Positions 43,438 through 48,432 of a stretch of 48,432 nucleotides of DNA are shown piece by piece. Below the pieces are notes generated by a model. It made no database searches and was not told where the DNA came from. It saw only the letters and a list, made by a program, of their open reading frames with translations. The number at the start of each line of letters is the position of its first letter. The stretch's first letter is position 1. This DNA is from an uncultured Curvibacter sp. (GTDB lineage: Bacteria; Pseudomonadota; Gammaproteobacteria; Burkholderiales; Burkholderiaceae_C): assembly GCA_903834975.1 (NCBI GenBank), contig CAILKX010000079.1, positions 1-48,432 of the forward strand, given 5' to 3'. A program made the translations under genes and the position numbers.

Positions 43438-44175
43438 TCAGTCCATCACCAACTGGCCCGCCGACAGGTGCGCGCGTTGACCACAGCGTTGGGCCAGTTG
43501 TTCATCGTGCGTGACCAAGACCAAGGCCGTGGCTTGTTGCTGAGCCAAGCCCAACATCAAGTCAAAAACTTGAGTGGCCGTGGTGCGGTCTAGGTTGCCG
43601 GTGGGTTCATCGGCCAGCACGCAGGCGGGCTGGGTCACCAAGGCCCGGGCGATCGCGACCCGTTGCCGTTCGCCGCCCGATAACTCCGCCGGGCGATGCT
43701 GGAGGCGTTGCCCCAAGCCCACCGAATGCAACATGTCGGCCGCGCGGGCGTGCGACTCCGCGACGGACCAACGGCGAATGCGCAAAGGCATGGCGACGTT
43801 TTCCAAGGCGCTCAACTCCCCCAGCAGATGGTGGAATTGGTAGATAAAACCCAGATGCTGGTTTCGCCAACGTCCTTGCTCGGCCAAATTGAGTTGTTGC
43901 CAATTTTGACCGGCCCACCATACCTGGCCTTCGCTGGGCGCCTCGAGGCCGCCCAACACATGCAACAAGGTGCTTTTGCCCGAGCCCGAAGCGCCGACAA
44001 TGGCCAAAGTGTCACCGGCCTGCACCGACAACTCAAGGTTTTGCCAAACCTGCACGTCCAACGGGCCTTCCTGAAAACGCTTGCCCAAACCCTGGGCCTG
44101 CAAGACGGGGATGGAAGCCGGCGACAAGGATTGGGACCACGTTTGGGACCCCTTTGGGGTCAGGGGTTCAGTCAT
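43438..44175 (-). CDS. lolD: Lipoprotein-releasing ABC transporter ATPase
   Basis: This 245-residue ATPase of the Lol system extracts lipoproteins from the inner membrane for transfer to LolA. Walker A is GASGSGKST, the signature is [15 protein letters not shown] and Walker B is [12 protein letters not shown]. The start at 44175 overlaps lolC by eight bases. A longer frame begins inside lolC and is not favoured. Confidence 0.93.
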   Translation of the reverse strand: MTEPLTPKGSQTWSQSLSPASIPVLQAQGLGKRFQEGPLDVQVWQNLELSVQAGDTLAIVGASGSGKSTLLHVLGGLEAPSEGQVWWAGQNWQQLNLAEQGRWRNQHLGFIYQFHHLLGELSALENVAMPLRIRRWSVAESHARAADMLHSVGLGQRLQHRPAELSGGERQRVAIARALVTQPACVLADEPTGNLDRTTATQVFDLMLGLAQQQATALVLVTHDEQLAQRCGQRAHLSAGQLVMD

Positions 44176-45460
44176 AGCGCAATGCCTCCGCCGGGTTGAC
44201 CCGACTGGCACGCCAGCTGGGGTAAAGCGTGGCCACAAAGGACAGCAACAAGGACAACACGATCACGGGCACGATGTCGGCGCTTTGTGGATCGCTGGGC
44301 ATGGTGCTGATGAGGTAGATGTCTTTGGGCAAGAAGCTCGCGTGAAACAGGCTTTCCAAAGCCGGCACGATCGTGTCAATGTTGAAGGCCACCAGCAGCC
44401 CCAACACCGCGCCGCCCAAAGTGCCCAGCACGCCGACCAGCGCGCCTTGCACCATGAAGATGCCCATGATGCTGGCGGGACTGGCGCCCAAGGTTCGCAA
44501 AATCGCGATGTCGGCGTTTTTGTCGGTGACCGACATGACCAAGGTACTGACCAGATTGAACGCCGCCACCGCCACGATCAGGGTCAGAATGATGAACATC
44601 ATGCGTTTTTCGAGTTGCACGGCCGAAAACCAATGCTTGTTTTGATGCGTCCAATCGCTGATGAGCAAGTCACCTGACAAGGTCGTTGCGAGCTGCTGGG
44701 CCACTTCACGGGCTTGGTGCAAGTCCTTGATCTTCAAACGCACGCCGGTCGGGCCAGACAGGCGAAAAATGCGCTCAGCGTCTTGCTCATGGACCATCAC
44801 CAAAGTCGAGTCAAACTCATAGTGTCCCGAATCAAAAGTGCCGACCACTTCCATCTGTTTCAAGCGTGGCACGATGCCGGCCGGGGTGACTTGGCCACTG
44901 GGCGCAATCAGGGTCACGGGGTCGCCGATGCGCACACCCAATTGGTGTGCCAACTCAGCGCCCAGCACCGCCCCAAAGTGGCCTGGCACCAAGCGCTGAA
45001 GCACGGCGGCGTCAAAGCCCAAATCGGTCACCTGCATTTCTTGGGTCGGGTCAATGCCACGCACCACCGCACCGCGCAACATCTCGCCCCGCCCCATCAA
45101 AGCCTGCGTGGCTGAAAAAGGCGCTGCGCCCACCACGCTCTTGTTTTGACGGGCCTCGCGCAAGGTGCGCTCGGGGTCGGGCAAAGCGTCTTCACCGGGG
45201 GTAAAAATCTCAATGTGCGCCACCACGCTCAACATGCGGTCACGCACCTCTTTTTGAAAGCCGTTCATCACCGACAGCACGATGATCAAGGCCGCCACGC
45301 CAAGGCCGATGCCCAACATGGACACCCCCGAAATGAAGGAAATAAAACCATTGCGGCGCGTCGCGCGACCGGCTCGGGTGTAGCGCCAACCCAAGGCCCA
45401 TTCATAAGGCCACTTAGAGCGGGCCTGGCGGCTCAACTTGGAAAATATCGAAATCGACAT
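44168..45460 (-). CDS. lolC: Lipoprotein-releasing ABC transporter permease LolC/LolE
   Basis: This 430-residue inner-membrane permease has an N-terminal helix (about 45-70, GVSMLGIGLGVAALIIVLSVMNGFQ), a large periplasmic domain and three C-terminal helices (MacB/FtsX fold). Segments such as ISFISGVSMLGI and TLGASPASIMGIFMVQG are typical of LolC/LolE. Only one such permease gene is present here. The adjacent lolD supports the assignment. It heads the minus-strand run of overlapping genes. Confidence 0.92.
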   Translation of the reverse strand: MSISIFSKLSRQARSKWPYEWALGWRYTRAGRATRRNGFISFISGVSMLGIGLGVAALIIVLSVMNGFQKEVRDRMLSVVAHIEIFTPGEDALPDPERTLREARQNKSVVGAAPFSATQALMGRGEMLRGAVVRGIDPTQEMQVTDLGFDAAVLQRLVPGHFGAVLGAELAHQLGVRIGDPVTLIAPSGQVTPAGIVPRLKQMEVVGTFDSGHYEFDSTLVMVHEQDAERIFRLSGPTGVRLKIKDLHQAREVAQQLATTLSGDLLISDWTHQNKHWFSAVQLEKRMMFIILTLIVAVAAFNLVSTLVMSVTDKNADIAILRTLGASPASIMGIFMVQGALVGVLGTLGGAVLGLLVAFNIDTIVPALESLFHASFLPKDIYLISTMPSDPQSADIVPVIVLSLLLSFVATLYPSWRASRVNPAEALRYD

Positions 45461-45505
45461 GACCCGAGTTTAGTGGTCTTGGAAGCCTTGACCGACAATA
45501 AGCCC

Positions 45506-46657
45506 ATGTCTGAACTCATCATTGCCTTTGCCGCACCGCCCGATACAGCGACTCAGGCGGCGCTGGGAGCCGCATTGGGCCCATTGGCCTCCAACCCCAA
45601 CGACCCGCTGCCGCATTTTCGACAAGCCCTGAGCACAAGACAGGCCCAAGCGCTGCAAGCCGATGCAGAGGCCGAATTCAGCTTTGCCCTGCCCCATGAA
45701 ATGGCGTGGGCCCGCGCACTCGGTGGGTTGGGGACCTCCCTGCAGCCCCCCCCAGAATGGCGCCCCGGTTTGCTGCCCTTGGCGGCTTGGGAAGCCCAAC
45801 AAAGAGGGCTTTTTACCGCCTCCGATTCCTCTTCCGCATGGGCTTGGATGAGCCCTTGTCATTGGGCCGTGGGAACCCAGCAGGTGGTGCTGCAAACCCC
45901 GGAGCAACTGCGCTTGAGCCCCCTCGAGTCGCAGCAGCTTTTAGAAGCGGTCAGGCCCTTCCTGTTAGAAGACGGGATTCGTTTGCACTTTGTCGACGCC
46001 CACCGCTGGCTGGCCGAAGGCGAGGTGTTTCGCCATGTGCGCACGGCCGCCATCGAGCGTGTCGCCGGCCGCGATGTGGCCCAGTGGCTCCCCGCAGGCG
46101 ACCCTGGCAAGCCCTTGCGACGGCTGCAAAGTGAGTTGCAAATGTTGCTTTACAGCGACCCCAAAACGGAAGCCTTGACGCACACCATGACCGAAGCACG
46201 CCGTGCGCAAGGCCTGCAAAGCGTAAACAGCTTTTGGTTCAGTGGGGCAGGGGCGCTGCCAGCCACCCTGCTTCAAAGCGGTCTGAGCGCTGAAAGAACC
46301 CTGTCTGACTCAACGCTTAAGTCAGGGGCAGAAAATTCAGCAAACCCGTTAGAGCCTGTTGTCTACCTGGGCCTGCGTGAAGCCGCCCTCAACAACGATG
46401 TAGACGCTTGGGCCCGCGCTTGGTTGGCCTTGGACGCTGACCTTGGCCAAGGCCTGTTGCCAGCGAAGGCTGCGCTGACCCTCTGCGGTGAACGGGCCGC
46501 CCAAACTTGGCGTCCCAGCCAAAAGTCCAGCGCGTCAACCCCGCTGGGGTTCTTTGAGAAACTGAAGCAAGTGGGCCATGCCTTCAATTCCTGGCGCCCC
46601 TCAAATGGCCACAAGACCGATGCATTGGCGTGGTCCAACGTGACCCAACACCTATGA
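45506..46657 (+). CDS. RpfE-type conserved protein of unknown function
   Basis: This 383-residue protein has no motif I can name with certainty. It resembles a conserved betaproteobacterial and xanthomonad protein family labelled RpfE or phosphoglycerate mutase-like, usually found next to recJ. A recurring feature is a histidine in CHWAVGTQQVVL (about 118-129) and the segment LRLHFVDAHRWLAEGEVF (about 158-175); near the middle is LRRLQSELQMLLY. The start is 45 bases from the divergent lolC, and its stop overlaps the recJ start (ATGA). The mutase label is by name only; no catalytic evidence is seen. Confidence 0.7.
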   Translation: MSELIIAFAAPPDTATQAALGAALGPLASNPNDPLPHFRQALSTRQAQALQADAEAEFSFALPHEMAWARALGGLGTSLQPPPEWRPGLLPLAAWEAQQRGLFTASDSSSAWAWMSPCHWAVGTQQVVLQTPEQLRLSPLESQQLLEAVRPFLLEDGIRLHFVDAHRWLAEGEVFRHVRTAAIERVAGRDVAQWLPAGDPGKPLRRLQSELQMLLYSDPKTEALTHTMTEARRAQGLQSVNSFWFSGAGALPATLLQSGLSAERTLSDSTLKSGAENSANPLEPVVYLGLREAALNNDVDAWARAWLALDADLGQGLLPAKAALTLCGERAAQTWRPSQKSSASTPLGFFEKLKQVGHAFNSWRPSNGHKTDALAWSNVTQHL

Positions 46658-48369
46658 AAATCCTGGTTCGTGATGTCCCACCCCGGTCCACTTGGGCGCT
46701 AGAGCAAGCGGGTCTGCATCCTTTGCTGGCGCGCCTGTATGCCGCCAGGGGCGTGCAATCTGCGGTTGAATTGGATGACGGCTTGGCCCATTTGCTGTCG
46801 CCCAACACCCTGCTCGGCGCGTCCGCTGCGGCGACTTTGTTGGCCAACGCGATCGCCCAGCAAGAACACCTTTGCATCGTCGCCGACTACGACTGCGACG
46901 GTGCCACCGCGTGTGCTGTGGCGGTGCGCGGCCTGCGCCTGCTGGGCGCCAAAAACGTCAGCTACTTGGTGCCCGACCGCGTGGTGGATGGCTATGGCTT
47001 AACGGCGGCCATTGCCAGCCGCGTCAAGGCCAACGGAGCCGATGTGTTGGTGACGGTCGACAACGGCATCGCCAGCGTCGAAGGCGTGGCTCGGGCTCGC
47101 CAACTGGGGCTCAAAGTGCTGGTGACGGATCACCACTTGCCAGCGGCCACCTTGCCCGAGGCCGACGTCATCGTCAACCCCAATCAGCCGGGCTGCGAAT
47201 TTGCCAGCAAGTCGATGGCGGGCGTGGGGGTGGTGTTTTATGTGCTCTTGGCCCTGCGCGCCGAGCTGCGTGCACGGGGCGTTTTTGCCAGTCGCGAACA
47301 AGAGCCCAAACTCGATGGCCTCTTGCCCTTGGTGGCCTTGGGCACGGTGGCCGATGTGGTGAAACTCGACGCCAACAACCGACGCTTGGTGGCACAAGGG
47401 CTCAAACGAATCCGGGCCGGCGCCATGCCGCCCGGTGTCGCCGCGTTGTTTCAAGTGGCTGGCCGTGAAGCCCGCAAAGCGACCACATTTGACTTTGGCT
47501 TTGCCTTGGGGCCGCGCATCAACGCGGCCGGACGCTTGTCCGACATGACCTTGGGCATTGAGTGCTTGCTCACCGACGACGCTTCTCGCGCCACCGAATG
47601 GGCCACAGCCCTGGACCGAATCAACCGTGAGCGCCGCGAGATTGAAGGCGGGATGCGCGACCAAGCCCTGGCCTTGGCCGACGGCCTCTTGGACGCGCAG
47701 GCCGAGCCCCCTGCGGCGCTGTGCGTGTTTCACCCCGATTTTCACGAAGGCGTGGTGGGCATCGTGGCCTCGCGTTTGAAAGAAAAATTTCACCGCCCCA
47801 CCTTTGTTTTTGCAGCCAGCGCAGCGCCCGGCAAAGAACAAGAACTCAAGGGTTCAGGTCGATCCATCCCGGGCTTTCATTTACGCGACGCCCTTGACCT
47901 GTTGGCCAAACGCCACCCCGAAGTGTTGATCAAATTTGGCGGCCACGCCATGGCGGCGGGCTGCAGCGTGGCACAAGCGCACATCGGCCTGTTCGAGCAA
48001 GGCTTGGCTCAAATTGCACAGGAGTGGTTGGACAGCGCCACTTTGACCCGACAACTCGAAACCGATGGCTCACTGGCGGCCGAATACCGCCGCGTTGATT
48101 TGGTCGAAACCCTGAACCAAGCGGTTTGGGGCCAAGGCTTTGCAGCGCCGGTTTTCAGCGACGAGGTGGAGGTGTTGTCACAACGCCTCATCGCCGAAAA
48201 GCATTTGAAGCTGCAACTCAAGCACCAAGGCCATCCGATCGAAGCCATGTGGTTTGGCCACACCGAAGCCCTGCCGCCGCGCCTCAGGCTGGCCTTTCGC
48301 TTGGACATTGACGAGTGGCAAGGCGCGCGCAAAGTGCGTTTCTTGGTGGAAGCGGCCCAAGCGATTTGA
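46654..48369 (+). CDS. recJ: Single-stranded-DNA-specific exonuclease RecJ
   Basis: This 571-residue 5'-3' exonuclease acts in recombination and mismatch repair. It has the DHH-family motifs DYDCDGATA (about 79-87), VTVDNG, TDHHLP and, in the DHHA1 domain, GGHAMAAGC. The length matches the family. Translationally coupled to the preceding gene; the longer frame starting upstream lies in that gene. Confidence 0.95.
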   Translation: MKILVRDVPPRSTWALEQAGLHPLLARLYAARGVQSAVELDDGLAHLLSPNTLLGASAAATLLANAIAQQEHLCIVADYDCDGATACAVAVRGLRLLGAKNVSYLVPDRVVDGYGLTAAIASRVKANGADVLVTVDNGIASVEGVARARQLGLKVLVTDHHLPAATLPEADVIVNPNQPGCEFASKSMAGVGVVFYVLLALRAELRARGVFASREQEPKLDGLLPLVALGTVADVVKLDANNRRLVAQGLKRIRAGAMPPGVAALFQVAGREARKATTFDFGFALGPRINAAGRLSDMTLGIECLLTDDASRATEWATALDRINRERREIEGGMRDQALALADGLLDAQAEPPAALCVFHPDFHEGVVGIVASRLKEKFHRPTFVFAASAAPGKEQELKGSGRSIPGFHLRDALDLLAKRHPEVLIKFGGHAMAAGCSVAQAHIGLFEQGLAQIAQEWLDSATLTRQLETDGSLAAEYRRVDLVETLNQAVWGQGFAAPVFSDEVEVLSQRLIAEKHLKLQLKHQGHPIEAMWFGHTEALPPRLRLAFRLDIDEWQGARKVRFLVEAAQAI

Positions 48370-48416
48370 GGGGGATTCAGGCCCGTAAAATAGGCGGTTT
48401 CCCCAGAACGCCTGTC

Positions 48417-48432
48417 ATGTCTGAACAAACCA
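48417..48432 (+). CDS. Start of a gene cut by the window edge
   Basis: An ATG at 48417 begins MSEQT and runs off the end. Too short to identify. In Burkholderiales recJ is often followed by prfB or lysS, so a translation gene is a weak guess. Confidence 0.3.

Noticed and set aside
1-48432. CRISPR array, tRNA, rRNA, transposase or attachment sites
   Set aside because: No regularly spaced repeats, tRNA cloverleaf, transposase-like protein or integrase was found on reading through the window.

Overview
The window looks like a chromosomal segment of a betaproteobacterium of the order Burkholderiales, probably Comamonadaceae-like. The clues are the ribF-ileS-lspA block, the lolC-lolD-tatD block, an RpfE-type protein in front of recJ, the codon style and the moderately high GC. 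No rRNA, tRNA, CRISPR array, transposase or phage gene was seen. The genus is an inference.

About two thirds of the window (roughly 0.3-32.9 kb) is a carbohydrate-uptake and breakdown locus for sucrose, alpha-glucosides and alpha-galactosides such as raffinose or melibiose. It opens with a dedicated TonB energy module (tonB, exbB, two exbD) and a periplasmic TPR protein, followed by a LacI-type repressor and a PfkB-family fructokinase (0.3-6.3 kb). Two acyl-CoA dehydrogenases and a CPA2-type antiporter interrupt the theme (6.5-10.1 kb). Next come a GPH/SUT-type sugar:cation symporter, a GH13_18 sucrose phosphorylase, a flavin-dependent halogenase of the tryptophan-halogenase family and a GH32 sucrose hydrolase (10.2-16.1 kb), then a large TonB-dependent receptor (16.3-18.8 kb). 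After a strong terminator lies an agl-like operon: binding protein, two permeases, GH13_23 alpha-glucosidase, ATPase and GH31 alpha-glucosidase (18.9-27.2 kb). A second LacI-type repressor is divergent from a GH36 alpha-galactosidase, galT and galK (27.2-32.9 kb).

Read together: the receptor, energised by the TonB module, would bring oligosaccharides across the outer membrane. The symporter or the ABC system would move them across the inner membrane. None of the glycosidases has an evident signal peptide, so they would act in the cytoplasm. Fructose would be phosphorylated by the fructokinase, and galactose would enter the Leloir pathway through GalK and GalT. galE, galM and pgm are not in the window.

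Three promoters (tonB, symporter operon, receptor) carry the same LacI/GalR-type palindrome, TGCAAwCGwTTGCA, which I assign by inference to the first repressor. The GH36/repressor intergenic region carries a different palindrome, CTAACnCGnGTTAG, which I assign to the second. The most unusual element is the apparently intact flavin halogenase inside the sucrose operon.

The last third (32.9-48.4 kb) is ordinary chromosome: an HNH endonuclease, ribF-ileS-lspA, a lipoprotein, and a compact minus-strand run lolC-lolD-tatD-SAM-dependent protein-mipA/ompV-eamA-quinone oxidoreductase. It ends with an RpfE-type protein, recJ and the first codons of another gene at the right edge.
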